Source: Diphasiastrum complanatum (Eukaryota > Streptophyta > Lycopodiopsida > Lycopodiales > Lycopodiaceae). From it: a stretch of DNA of 64,000 nucleotides. Below the pieces are notes generated by a model that had not been told where the DNA came from, did no database searches, and was given only the letters and a program-made list of their open reading frames with translations. The translations under genes were made by a program, and so were the position numbers. Of the stretch, positions 20,816 to 31,610 are shown piece by piece. Position 1 is the first letter of the stretch. Each line of letters opens with the position of its first letter. The stretch is from NCBI GenBank assembly GCA_029204225.1, contig CM055101.1:60903340-60967339 (forward strand), written 5' to 3'.

Positions 20816-23800
20816 AAGTCTGTGCTAAAAAAATCATCCCTCTGTGTGCCAGATGCATCCTCAGGGGTGTCAAATACAAAGTCTGGCTGGGAGTCTGGAG
20901 GCATTTGGGACTCCTCCAAGTTTGGGCCAACGCCTACCAAGAGACGACTAGAAAAATCATCGGTGCGTCCCCTCTTGGTTGGCCTGCCTCTGGGTCTGCC
21001 GGAAGGAAGCCTCTGTGGTACACTCCTGCCTGGGGGTCTCCCTCTGCCACGAGGGGGTCTCTGAGAAGAACCGACTGCCTGTGATGCTCTGAGTCGTCTC
21101 TGCTCAATCTGTCTCTGGGCGGCAGCCTCTGTCTCCCTCGCAAACTCTGACCAGCCATCATCTGAAAGGGGGCGTGAAGCGGGAGTACTGGGGCACATGG
21201 ACCATCCCCTGCAAGGTCGACCATCTTGTTTGAATCATATGTGGGCTCATCATCAGAGGAGGGCAATGGAACGTCAGTAGGAAGGGGGGTGGTCTCCTCG
21301 GTGTCAGCATCATCCTCCGGATCACCCCGCAGAGCACGCCGAGCGGCATCGTCTGGATCAACCTCTGGCTCTGCCTCATGACCGGCCGCTGCAACCAGGC
21401 ACTCATCGGGATTGACCTGCACAAGTCAATCATTTGTGAGAATAGCCGAAGCAACCGTGAGGGCATTAAATTGAATGTCTTAAACTAATTCGAAAGCAAA
21501 TGATAGAGCATAGACATATACCTGCAAGAGTAGAGAGCCTACGCCTCCTGCCCTCATGCTGTCCGTGATGTGTCGAACCACCCTGGTGTTGGTGTTGCAG
21601 TACACCAAGTCATTGCATCGCTCAGTCGTCAGACGGTTCCGCCTGTTCGTGTGAACAAGGCTGAACGCTGACCAGTTCCGCTCGCACACGCAAGCAGAAC
21701 AGTCCTGCATTAATTGGCAACCACTTGAGTGAGTACCGACCTTGTAGAGACAATGCGGAAACTGGTTGGACGAATGAGATTAGATAACATACCTATGAAA
21801 GGACTCGGAACGCGAGCGTCCTCAGTTATGGCCAGCGCCGTAGCTCTCCCACCATGATACATGCAAGAGCCTGTTCTCTCGGACACGTGCAAGGTCTTTG
21901 CCGAACAACCCCAGACAGTGCCTGCAATTGAGCAGCGATGTGCGTGAGCACACTTGAGCTCGCGCAGGGAAATTGAGCGAACGAAAGCAAACGACAGAGC
22001 AAGAGTTTACCTGTAACTGAGCCTCTGCTCCTCGAGCCTACTGCGGATACCAGTGTCGCTGCTGAGGAGGTGAATGTATGAGAACCAGTCCGCACGCAGC
22101 TCCGCGTCGTCGTACTACCTCTCGCTCTGAAACAACGGATGCAGTATGTGGGCCACACTGTGAATGGGCCGGTGAAACTTATCTCATCGTCGCTGCCACA
22201 ACCGCCTAATTTGCTCCAACCTGTGGACCATACCATATGGAGGCAACAATTACACGATTGCGTGCTGCGGCAACAAGACGAAACAGAGTGCGAATGGAAG
22301 AAAGGATGTGGAGACGGAAAACGTTATACCTGGTAGGGTCCAGCTCAGAACGCTGGAGAGACTCACCTATGTGGTCCATGAACTCGTATATGAGGCCCAT
22401 CGTGCACCCCTCGCGATCAACGAGCCTCAGAACAGAGTAGATGGGGCGCATGATGTCCATCAACTGCTGTATGTCCACCCAAAAAGGCTCAGAGAAGAGG
22501 ATCTCGTGGAAGGCCATGCCCTCTGGGGTTGTGGACAGGTCCATGGCTGTGAACTCTGCAGAAGTAGCCCACAAATCACCCTTGAGCTTGTGTAGCCGCT
22601 CAAGCATGATGAACTGGAAGGCGAAGCGGGTGCGAGCGGGCTTCGTCAAGTCGAGCCTGCATTGACAAACGAAATGAGAGGCACATACGGAACGAGCGAA
22701 AAAATAAGAAGCATCTTGAACGAGCCAAAAAATAAGTAGCATCTTACCTACTGAATGTGCGGAAAAGGGCGGTGGTGCATTGCTTGCGTGTGATGAAATC
22801 CACAACTGCAAGTGCCCTCGTGAGAATCTCACTGACCCAAGGCAGGTGCCCGATGGAATGTAGGAGGAGGTCCAGTGAGTGTGCGGCACATGGAGTCCAC
22901 ACAATGGAGGGGTACTCTGCCATAAGAAGCTCCCCCATACCGCGGCAGTTGGACGCATTGTTCGTCACAACCTTTTGCGATCAGTTCACAGCTTGGAAAC
23001 ACATTGCAATCAATCGAAAACTACGCAAAACTTTTGTATCAACATTAAGCAGTAAATGACCAAGCAACCAATGAAAGAAAATTTACCTGGACAACGCGTT
23101 GTGGCCCGACCTCCTCTATCGCTGCGCGGATGATGCCGTAAATGTACTCGGCCGTATGCACTCTCCCTGCCTCGGAGGCGTCGATGCTGCGCAGGAACAT
23201 GGAATCGTAACAACTAGAAACAATCACGTTGATGAGTGGACGTTTACGACGATCAGTCCACCCATCAGCCATGATGGAGCAGCCGTATCTATCCCAAGCC
23301 CCCTACAGTGCAGCTAGTCTCTCTCTAACGGATGCAACCCGCTCCTGGAGCAAAGGGCCATGTAGTGCGTCGGCTGTCGGTGGTGTGTAGCCGGGCCCGC
23401 AGACTGCAGCTTTCGAGATAGCCTCTCGAAAGATGCGGGATGATGCCATGATAAAGGGGAGGTTCGGGTCATAGAACATCTGTGCTATGGTCCTGGTGGC
23501 CTCTTTGTACTGCCCCTCTCTGAAAGATCCTGGCATGGACATCTGTCTGGTGCCTCGGGATGTGGATGGCTAGGAGGATGTGGATGGACGATGCGGATCT
23601 GGAGGTGGTGGCATAGGTGTAGGTGCGGAAGCAGAGGATGTGGACGGACCGTGCAGATCTGAAGGTGATGGCACAGGCGTAGGTGCAGCAGTGGAGGCTG
23701 TGGATCCATGGGGAGTAGTGGCGGAGGGAGTGGGGGTGGCTGTGGCGGAGGCGGTGGCGGGTGCGGGGGCGGTGGCGGTGGGTGTACCAATGGCAGGGGC

Positions 23801-24088
23801 GGTGGCAGTGGGTGCACTAGTGGAAACAGAGTCCGCGACATTTGTGGACGGCTCGCCGCGCTCAGCACCTGGCTCAGCATATGCCTCGAGAATGCGAGTC
23901 CTCTCCGCAGAGGGGATGACCATACAAACGCCGATCCCGTAGCGCCCCCCCGTGGGTCGGACTCGCAATCCCCCCAAATGTGCTCGAACCCGAGAGGCGT
24001 TCCCTGTGAATTGTTTTCGACAAAAAGGGCAACGCCACTTTTTGTCGGGCATCAACTCCACCTCATCCCAAATGGGACGAGTGGCCAT
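20812..24088 (-). pseudogene. hAT-family transposase with BED zinc finger, multi-exon, disabled
   Basis: Proposed minus-strand exons: 24088-23087, 22971-22748, 22656-22011, 21704-21522 and 21416-20812, mostly with GT-AG borders; another coding piece lies at 21790-21925. The N-terminus has a BED-type finger (CPFCRKQFTGNASRVRAHLG), then a Ser/Thr/Pro linker and LPFIMASSRIFREAI. A DUF659-like catalytic start (MADGWTDRRKRPLINVIV, FLRSIDAS, then NNASNCRGMGE, TPCAAHSLDLLL) follows. The C-terminal dimerisation region has CERNWSAFSLVHTNRRNRL, and the tail is acidic with a GRGRPPGR AT-hook-like stretch. In-frame TAG codons interrupt exon 1 at 23570-23572 and 23303-23305, exon 3 has TGA and TAG near 22175 and 22120, and frameshifts occur near 22220, 21840 and 21190. 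It cannot make an active protein. Confidence 0.82.
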
Positions 24089-24109
24089 CTCTCTCTCTCT
24101 CTCAATCAC

Positions 24110-24128
24110 ACACACAAGCACGCAAATC

Positions 24129-24166
<38 letters not shown>

Positions 24167-24262
24167 CTAAACCCCAAACCCAAGCACGCAGACCCTAAAT
24201 CGTAAACTCACACACACACCATGTCTCGTACATGCGCGCGCGCGCACACACACACACAAATC

Positions 24263-24294
<32 letters not shown>

Positions 24295-24389
24295 GTCTCT
24301 TCCTCTCTCTCTCTCTCACACAAATCACCACACACACACACAGATGCATACACAAATCAACTAACCCACATACACACACACAGAAATTA

Positions 24390-24428
<39 letters not shown>

Positions 24429-24480
24429 ATACATATCACCCAAATGCACACACACTCTCTCTCTTTCCCGCCCTCTTTCT
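24110..24480. repeat. CT and CA microsatellites upstream of the hAT transposase
   Basis: (CT)n at 24131-24162 and shorter runs at 24262-24320, plus (CA)n at about 24389-24426. They lie just 5' of the transposase start codon in its own orientation. Confidence 0.75.
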
Positions 24481-24724
24481 CTCCTCTCTCAACTTCTCGG
24501 GTTTTTGCGGACTGTTCCGCTGCCCGCGCGGCCTTCTGGTTTTTTTTAAAAAAAAAAAAATTAAAAAAATGCGTCCAGGGCCCAGACGCGTCCAGAAAAA
24601 AAAAAAAATTGAGACGCGTCCGACCCTGCGTCCGGGGGTCGGACGCGTCCGGGTCCGGGAGTTGGACGCGGATGTTAAAAGGCTGCGGCCGCCCCAGACC
24701 CTCATGATAGCTCTAATTAAAAAT

Positions 24725-25395
24725 TTGTACAAACCAACTTACAAAATTTGATATAAATGAGCTTAATATAGGAAGACCTATAATATCCTTAGTACCGTAT
24801 GTGTACATCCTGGAATGGCATTTGGGGTACACATTGCATTTCAAAACATGACCTAATTTTTTTCTTCTAGAATGCTGTTTTTGTTGAATTTTCTTGTTGT
24901 ACATATTTTTTTAAGTTAATGAAATATAGGGGATGACACTACTTTGCCTTCAAAGATGAATAAGACAAAATATGCAATTCAAACATTAGAAACCCGTTCT
25001 GATCCAAACCACTTGGAACATTCTGGGTTGGAACGTGGTACTAAGTAAAAAAAAAAACAAACAATTTTTTTTCCTTTGTTAAATATTTACAGATTTTTAA
25101 ATTTTTTCTGTGGTCACGTTCTAGAACAGGAAACTATGATTCATACATAAAAAGATAGTCCTGTGAGTCATACATATGTTAGTTTTGGTTGTTTCCAAAT
25201 GTATTGGTAGTAATAGTAAGCATAGTTCCATTGCAACAGCGTTTCGAACTGTTGAAGGTATAATAGTTTATATATATATGTGTGTGTGTATGTGTGGATA
25301 CACATATCATATTTGCACTTTCCATTCTAGAATGCGTTCTGGGAATTCCCATAACTATGCAATGCTAGAGTGTTATCACTTGATAATTTTTCCTT
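24725..25395. other. intron sequence without recognised gene
   Basis: AT-rich sequence, with 'ttctagaa' words and a (TG)n-like patch at 25276-25300. Nothing else seen. Confidence 0.5.
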
Positions 25396-25400
25396 GAGGA

Positions 25401-25738
25401 TGTTAGAAATAACTGACTATGCTAAAGTTAATCCATAGGTTACTTTGACCCAAGAGGTCGAGATTTGTGTAACCATGGGTATTTAGTTATTTAGGCCATC
25501 TTAAGTTTGTCTTAAGTTCAGTTGGACCCAATTTTGGTCATGTACCAACTCGTGGGTCCTTAGGGGTCTAATTTTGTTTAGGGGCCATATCTTGACTTTT
25601 GGGGGCTACATTTAGTAAGTGGTTAACCTTAGGGTTTGGTGGCATTTGGCCACATCCAGGTAGAGTACTTAGATGCTCATTGTGTATTCCATTTTAAACA
25701 GTTTGGCTAAGCATTGCTCTCCATTGCTCTTGTTGCTG

Positions 25739-25810
<72 letters not shown>

Positions 25811-25900
25811 TAGAGTTGGGTGCCCAGCCTCTTCTCTCTTGTTTTCTGTGGAGATTGATTGATAACTAGATCTTGGTGACTTGACTCTTGCTTTCCTACA
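25401..25900 (+). repeat. 5' LTR of the copia element (500 bp)
   Basis: TGTTAGAAATAAC...CTTTCCTACA, canonical TG...CA ends. It contains a (CT)n tract of about 65 bp at 25742-25806, against about 17 bp in the other LTR. Confidence 0.88.
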
Positions 25901-26610
25901 TGGTATCAGAGCTACCGGATCTGCAGCAAGCTTTTTTGTTGGCGCCCTACCAGAAGAGGAGCTTCTCTGCTTTTTGTTGTGAAATTTCAGCATCTTGCTG
26001 ATCTTTTCAAGTGGAGTTTGGATCAGCTTTTTTGTCTCTTTTCAGGTTGAAGGAGGGCGGCCATCAGAGATCTTAAAGCAATTTTTGGCACCCAAAAATC
26101 AGAATCTCAAATCTGATTTTTATGCAACCAGTTTTCAGCAGTTTTGTTTTGAGGAGGGCGCCCAAAAATCTGCTACTGATTTTTGGTTGTGGTGTCTCCT
26201 TATCTTGCTGTTTTTGTTTTCAGGTTTGCATTTGTGTAGGAGGGTGCCCAAAATTCAGCAAACCCTATTCAGGGTTAGGTCAACTTGTGGCTGGAAATTT
26301 GCAGATTCTCAGCAAGCAGTAGGGCGCTTTCAACAGCCCTATTGGAGTGTGTGTTGATTACACTATTTGGCTTCCTAATTGGGTTTCGGTGTAGGCTTCA
26401 ATCGAAGCTAACCTTATTCTTAAGAAGCTGGTTTTTTTTTTGCAGAAAGACAGCCATCTTTCCATTATCTTTTGGGCACTTTGGTTGCAGATTGAAAGAC
26501 ATCTTGTGCTCCTACTTTCAGCTCTTTGTTTGCTACAAATTTTTGAGTAGATTTGGTTGTGGAAAGGCTCTCTTTCCTATCTACTACAAGCTGAAATTCT
26601 GTTGGAGGTA
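25901..26610 (+). promoter_or_regulatory. copia primer site and leader
   Basis: TGGTATCAGAGC primer site at 25901-25912, then about 700 bp before gag. The leader carries AGGGCGSCC words near 26054, 26154, 26241 and 26321. Short open frames here look incidental. Confidence 0.7.
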
Positions 26611-27036
26611 ATGGCCAAAGAATCGGAAGCTATCGGTTCTTTGTTTAGTGAAGATCGGTTGGATGGCACAAACTACTCCTTGTGGAGCTACATGATGAAG
26701 AATCTTCTCATAGCAAAAGGGCTGTGGGATTTGGTCAATGGTGATGAGGAAAGGCCTTCGTCTTTGGCACCTCGTACACCTCGTGGATCATCATCATCAA
26801 CATCATCTTCTACATCTTCGGAAGAACAAAAGAAGTGGGATAGAAGGGATGCACAAGCACATTCTATGGTTGCTCTTGCTGTGAAAAGATCTATCTTACC
26901 TCATATTAGGTCTTGTAAGACATCTAAAAGTGCGTGGGATACACTTTATACTATGTATAGAGTCAAAAATCCAGCAAGAGTGGTGTATCTTAGAAATAAA
27001 CTTTCTTTGTTGAAGATGCAAGAAGGGTCTTCGTGA
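26611..27036 (+). pseudogene. copia gag, N-terminal part
   Basis: Starts MAKESEAIGSLFSEDRLDGT and continues NYSLWSYMMKNLLIAKGLWDLV, the standard UBN2/DUF4219-like gag opening (LDGTNYxLW). A Ser-rich insert follows near residue 60, then MVALAVKRSILPHI and AWDTLYTMY. A frameshift after residue 142 separates it from 27050 onwards. Confidence 0.82.
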
Positions 27037-27039
27037 GGA

Positions 27040-27810
27040 GCTTCTCAATATTAATGAGATGATTGAGGATGCTCAATTTGTTTCCATTACTCTCAACTCA
27101 TTACCTTCACTTATCTTCCATTTGTTTCATCTTTGAGTATCTCTCTTAGGGGACAACAACTCTCCTTTGATGAACTTGTTGGGCTGCTTCTTCAAGAGGA
27201 GCAAACGAGGCAAAATTTTGCGGATGACACTCAACAAGATCAAGCTTTCTTTACGAAAGACAAGGGCAAAGGCAAGTCAAAAGGGAAGTGGAAGCCTCCT
27301 TCCAAGGATGAGCAAAAGCCCATTGGAGGTCAAGATGTCAACACTCAAAAGATGAAAGGGAAGTGCCATTATTGCAAGAAGTATGGGCACTTCATCAAGG
27401 ATTGTAAGAAGAAGCTTGTGAAAGAGGAGAGTAAAGGAATTGATATTAGTGCTTCACTTGCTACTTTGGAGCAAGAGCTTGAAGCTAGTGGTGATCTCTT
27501 CAACCAAGACTATGCTTTTGTGTCTAATATTGCTTCTACTAGTACTTCTACATCTATGAGGAATTCAGGTTCTGTTTTGCAAGTTGCTGATTTTCAGCCC
27601 ATTGAGTGGTGCTATTCGTCATATGACTTCTCTCAAAGAAGCATTCACTAAATTAGTGAAAGTGCAAAATGGAAGTAAGGTACAATGTGCGGATGATGCA
27701 TCTTATTCTATTCATGGAATTGGAATTGTAGCCATCATTCTGCCTAATGGTGAAGAAAAGTACATTAAGAATGTGCTTTATGTTTGTCGTGTCAAGGATC
27801 CTAAAAGATC
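27040..27810 (+). pseudogene. copia gag C-terminus, zinc knuckle and protease start
   Basis: Frame 27133-27651 has LRGQQLSFDELVGLLLQEEQ, a Lys-rich stretch and the CCHC knuckle CHYCKKYGHFIKDC at about 27364-27405. After a shift, SGAIRHMTSLKEAFTKL marks the retropepsin D-S-G-A region, with GIGIVAIILPNGEEKYIKNV to about 27795. Confidence 0.78.
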
Positions 27811-27821
27811 ACTCTTGATTA

Positions 27822-28613
27822 TTGTTTCGGGAACAATGCATGATGGCTTATTCATTATGGATACCTATGAGCGACGAATTCCCTCTACATGTCTTGTTGT
27901 CACAATCATTGGAGTTGGCTGGTGAATCATTTGACACTACTTTATATTGTCAAGCTATTGGCTGTCTCATTTATCTATGTAATTCAAGACCGGACATTTC
28001 TTATAGTGTCTCACCCATGAGTCAATTCATGCATGCCCCGATGACATCACATTGGAAAGCGTTGAAGAGGATCTTTCGATATCTTCAAGGAACAAGAAGT
28101 CATGGACTGGTTTTTCTTGCTTGTGATGATGCATGTTTGATTGGTGACTCGGATTCGGGTGGAGATCAAGACACTAGACACTCTAGAAGTGGGCATTGCT
28201 TTTTCTATGGAAATTCTGCAATTTCATGGTCAAGTAAAAAGCAGCCCACTGTTGCTACTTCTTCTAGTGAGGCAGAATATAGAGCGATATTTTCAGCCAC
28301 AACAGAGTGTTTATGGCTGAGAAGACTACTTGTTGACATGAAGTTTGGCGAGCCCTCAGCCACTCTTATCTTGAGTGATAGTCAAAGTGCTATTGCCATT
28401 GCACAGAATCCTATTTTTCATGCGAGGACGAAGCACATCGAGATCCATTATCACTTTGTTCGGGAGAGACTTCATGATGGCGACATTTTACTTGAATATT
28501 GTCCTACGGAGGATAATATTGCGGACCTCTTCACTAAGGCGTTGCCTAGAGTCAGATTTGAAGCTTTATGCAAAGCTTTAAACTTGATACCACGTGTTGG
28601 TTTTGTTACATAG
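27822..28613 (+). pseudogene. copia RT tail and RNase H
   Basis: A 263-residue open frame, beginning close to the deletion junction. It carries YCQAIGCLIYLCNSRPDISY (end of RT), HWKALKRIFRYLQGTRSHGL, GDSDSGGDQDTRHSRSGHCF (RNase H first acidic region), SSSEAEYRAI, LSDSQSAIAIAQNPIFHART and HIEIHYHFVRE. It ends ADLFTKALPR just before the purine tract. RNase H itself looks intact. Confidence 0.85.
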
Positions 28614-28650
28614 TGAAGATTTCAGTTTTTGCATTGTCATTTAAGGAGGG

Positions 28651-29098
28651 CGTTAGAAATAACTGACTATGCTAAAGTTAATCCATAGGTTACTTTGACC
28701 CAAAAGGTCGAGATTTGTGTAACCATGGGTATTTAGTTATTTAGGCCGTCTTAAGTTTGTCTTAAGTTCAGTTGGACCCAATTTTGGTCATGTACCGACT
28801 CGTGGGTCCTTAGGGGTCTAATTTTGTTTAGGGGCCGTATCTTGACTTTTGGGGGCTACATTTAGTAAGTGGTTAACCTTAGGGTTTGGTGGCATTTGGC
28901 CACATCCAGGTAGAGTACTTAGATGCTCATTGTGTATTCCATTTTAAACAGTTTGGCTAAGCATTGCTCTCCATTGCTCTTGTTGCTGTTTTCTCTCTCT
29001 CTCTCTCTCAGAGTTGGGCGCCCAACCTCTTCTCTCTTGTTTTCTGTGGAGATTGATTGATAACTAGATCTTGGTGACTTGACTCTTGCTTTCCTACA
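28651..29098 (+). repeat. 3' LTR of the copia element (448 bp)
   Basis: Same sequence as the 5' LTR apart from a few substitutions, a short CT tract (28992-29008) and CG in place of the TG start. Confidence 0.88.
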
Positions 29099-29189
29099 GA
29101 GGATTGATAATTAAAGCTCTAGATGTTTATGGGTGAGAAAGGATCAGATCGTGTCTGTCTGTCTCTAGATTAACTTGCATGTTGGCATC

Positions 29190-30110
29190 CATCTCCACAC
29201 CCAGAAGATCATCCTCCTCATCCATCTCATCCCCCTTTGCCTCATCATCTCCGACAACTCTAGTGACATTTCTCTCCTCTCTGGCCATGGTTGTAGTAAG
29301 TTTATGTGAATGCTATCTTCTCCTCGATGTCAAGATGGAGCGAAGTGAAAATCTTATCGTCTGCATCTACTTCTGGACACTCAGTGGCTGTTGCTTTGGC
29401 ATTTGGTGCTACCATACAGCTATCTGGGTTCACTTGCATGATCTTCCCCACCTTCTCCACATGACGAACAGGGTGCAAGGGGTGTTGCAATACACCAATC
29501 GCTCACCCTGATTCACACTCATAGTTTGTCCTCTTCGTATGGGTGAGCAACCCCAGGTGGACCAACTTCGCTTACATGCGGGAGATGAACAATCTTGTGA
29601 TAGAACCCTCTTGGTCAACCAATGCAAATTTGGTGTGCTCTTTTCAAAGATGTTGAAACTTCACACTATTTTCATGGTGCTGTCCAACTCTGTGTATGTG
29701 CTCCATCTCAAATCAAGGTCCCAAAAGCCTTTGACTACACACATAGTATGCTGAAAGCAGACTCTAGCTACCTTTCGATGCCATGCGACAAACTCCGGAC
29801 TACATGCCATCCAACACAACTTAGCACACTAGAAGCAGTCTCTCCAACACAACCAAGGTGTAAGCAAATCTGATGGGTGATGTTTACCTCGAATCAAGAT
29901 TGTTGTCAGTATAGAACCTTGTGATGAATGTGTGACACCTATGGAAAGCTACCAATGTTTTGCATGAGTTTGTGTTAGAGTTTGTATCACAACTCACATT
30001 ACAATTGATATCACAAAGACAAGAATTCATATGATCAATCAAATCACCTTCGTGAGATGGCCAATACAATGGGCAGCACATGGAGTCCATAAAATGCTAG
30101 GGTAGTCAAT
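29190..30110 (-). pseudogene. second, badly decayed hAT transposase fragment
   Basis: The minus strand shows CSSPACKRSWSTWGCSP and ERLVYCNTPCTL (dimerisation domain, compare CERNWSAFSLVHT in the copy at 20812-24088), then QVNPDSCMVA. At 30090-30040 it has a TPCAAH-like MDSMCCPLYWPSH stretch. Order and wording match the other hAT copy but with many stops and gaps. Confidence 0.6.
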
Positions 30111-30119
30111 CATAGGTAG

Positions 30120-30485
30120 TGTTACATCCATGTCCGGTATAGAGGATTCGGAATAATCCTTGACGTTGATAATCGGCACTCAAGTGTATGACTTTATTAG
30201 TTACGCCTCGTCATTCTGAACATGCCAGAAATGTAAATAGTAACCTTGTGAGCGCTCAAGCACTCCAATTTGGACATGTGGAGCAGTGCATGGTGTTTGA
30301 TGGCTATATGCATGCATTCAGTTGCCAGAAACCTCTCCTCTCTTGTATTCAATCACCGTGGCTCGAGGGTGAAATTGATTTGAGGTTTGATCTTCAGTTT
30401 CTCTTTGGTTGGTGGTTTGGCTCCACAGCTCTCCTTTTGGCGTTTGCAGCACGATCTTAAGCATCTACACTTGGCGATCTTTACA
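30120..30485 (+). mobile_element. LTR of the gypsy family seen at 5825-11696, followed by a primer site
   Basis: Starts TGTTACATCCATGTCCGGTA and contains GGATTCGGAATAATCCTTGA, as in the LTR at 11235-11696. It ends TTTACA, followed by a one-mismatch primer site TGATATCAGAGC at 30487-30498. The plus orientation shows a separate insertion. Confidence 0.72.
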
Positions 30486-30950
30486 ATGATATCAGAGCTT
30501 TAGGCTTGCATCGATCAAAAGGTGGAGACACTTTTTGACTTCTGTAGGTTTTGGGTAGTCGCTCTTTGCTTTTTCTTCCTGGTGGTGGGATTGACCTTCA
30601 AGTAAGTGGTTTCTCAGGATCTTGATCGTTCTTAGCTTAAAGATTAGTGTTATGGACTTTCTCCATAGCCGTAATTGGCCTGACTATTCAAGAAAGGTGA
30701 TGGTAAGATTTCCCCAGACATGATTGGGTTTATTGTTGCCACTTTTTTGCAAAGAGAAGGTGAGAGGGGTATTTTGGATACTCAAGATGCAATGCACGAG
30801 GCTAGTAAGGGGATGGATTTTGGTTCAAAACAAAAGGGACAATGCCACACTCATTATTCGTTTCACCTCCTGTTGGGGTCCCTAGGCTCCTCGGGTGCCT
30901 TTCCACACCATTTGAGGATTGGAGCATGGAACTTCAATGGGGTTTACTCC
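30486..30950 (+). other. leader of the truncated gypsy element, no gag recognised
   Basis: Sequence after the primer site resembles the leader of the other family member only in its first 70 bp. The open frame 30720-30986 has no known motif. Confidence 0.4.
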
Positions 30951-31585
30951 TCATCTAGAATTGGAGACCAACTTGATTTCATCTAACGGGGTGATGTACA
31001 GATGTTTATTGAGACAAATCAAGGTGAGACCAAACAATATGTATGTATGCTCTGTAGATCTGTCTATGAATGAACGCACGAGTCCAATTGGGGAGGTCAG
31101 ACATAGATAATCCCGAACTATGTAGAAAGTCCGAAGCATACTGAAACCATGAAGACTTAGCCCGCTGCCCAGCCAAAGTGCGAGAAAATGTAAAAGCCGC
31201 TACCACGTATCTGGAGGAATCAAGCTCTGAGATTCTGTGAATGAACGTGAGAATCCTGAAAATAGCCTCGACAATCAGTGGAGGAGAAGCAAACTCCGCC
31301 AGAATAATCTCATGAGGAACGGACCGCTTGGCCCGAATCATCCGGCTAAGCGTGTGAATCTGCAAACGCGAGATGTCACTCCAAATGTCTCTAGATAAGC
31401 CTGGGCACCATGTCTCTGCTGAGTACAGTGCCACTGGAGAAACAATCGAAGAAAAGAGGCGACTTCGTGTGTCTGGGTCATGCACATAATAAGTAGAGGA
31501 AAACCTCTCCATCTGAACAAGAGCAGAGCACCCCTTGCGGAGCCTAGCCAATGCAGCTGGTGTAAACGAAAGCAATGGGCCAGAA
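30950..31585 (-). pseudogene. LINE C-terminal region, left half of a split LINE
   Basis: Frame 31575-31006 starts SFTPAALARLRKGCSALVQM and contains SPVALYSAETWCPGLSRD, LSRMIRAKRSVPHEIILAEF and FIHRISELDSSRYVVAAFTF. The same order is found in the LINE at 62310-64000. It continues across the copia insertion into 36519-36837. Confidence 0.8.
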
Positions 31586-31610
31586 AAGAGTGAAGATTTA
31601 CAAGACCTAG

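Larger units (their letters stand above)
18996..24710 (-). mobile_element. probable extent of a hAT transposon
   Basis: The hAT transposase pseudogene lies inside. CTCTAATTAAAAA occurs at 18983-18995 and again at 24711-24723 and could include an 8-bp target duplication, although the repeat is longer than expected. Both ends carry GC-rich GGACGCG/GTCC-rich sequence (19030-19075, 24570-24670). I could not define matching terminal inverted repeats, so the borders are tentative. Confidence 0.4.
25396..29103 (+). mobile_element. young, internally deleted Ty1/copia element with GAGGA duplication
   Basis: LTRs 25401-25900 and 28651-29098 are flanked by GAGGA (25396-25400, 29099-29103). Primer site TGGTATCAGAGC is at 25901-25912 and purine tract AAGGAGGG at 28643-28650. 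The LTRs differ by only about eight substitutions plus CT-tract length, so insertion is recent compared with other elements here. Gag, the knuckle, the start of protease and RNase H remain; integrase and most of RT are deleted. Confidence 0.88.

Noticed and set aside
23485-23942. Pro-rich and Gly-rich frames on both strands
   Set aside because: Shadows of the Ser/Thr/Pro linker in the hAT transposase exon.
24167-24549. Val/Cys-rich and His/Thr-rich frames
   Set aside because: Translations of CA/CT microsatellites.
26285-26611. 108-residue frame before copia gag as an extra gene
   Set aside because: Lies in the leader, has no motif, and the gag start fits the family at 26611.
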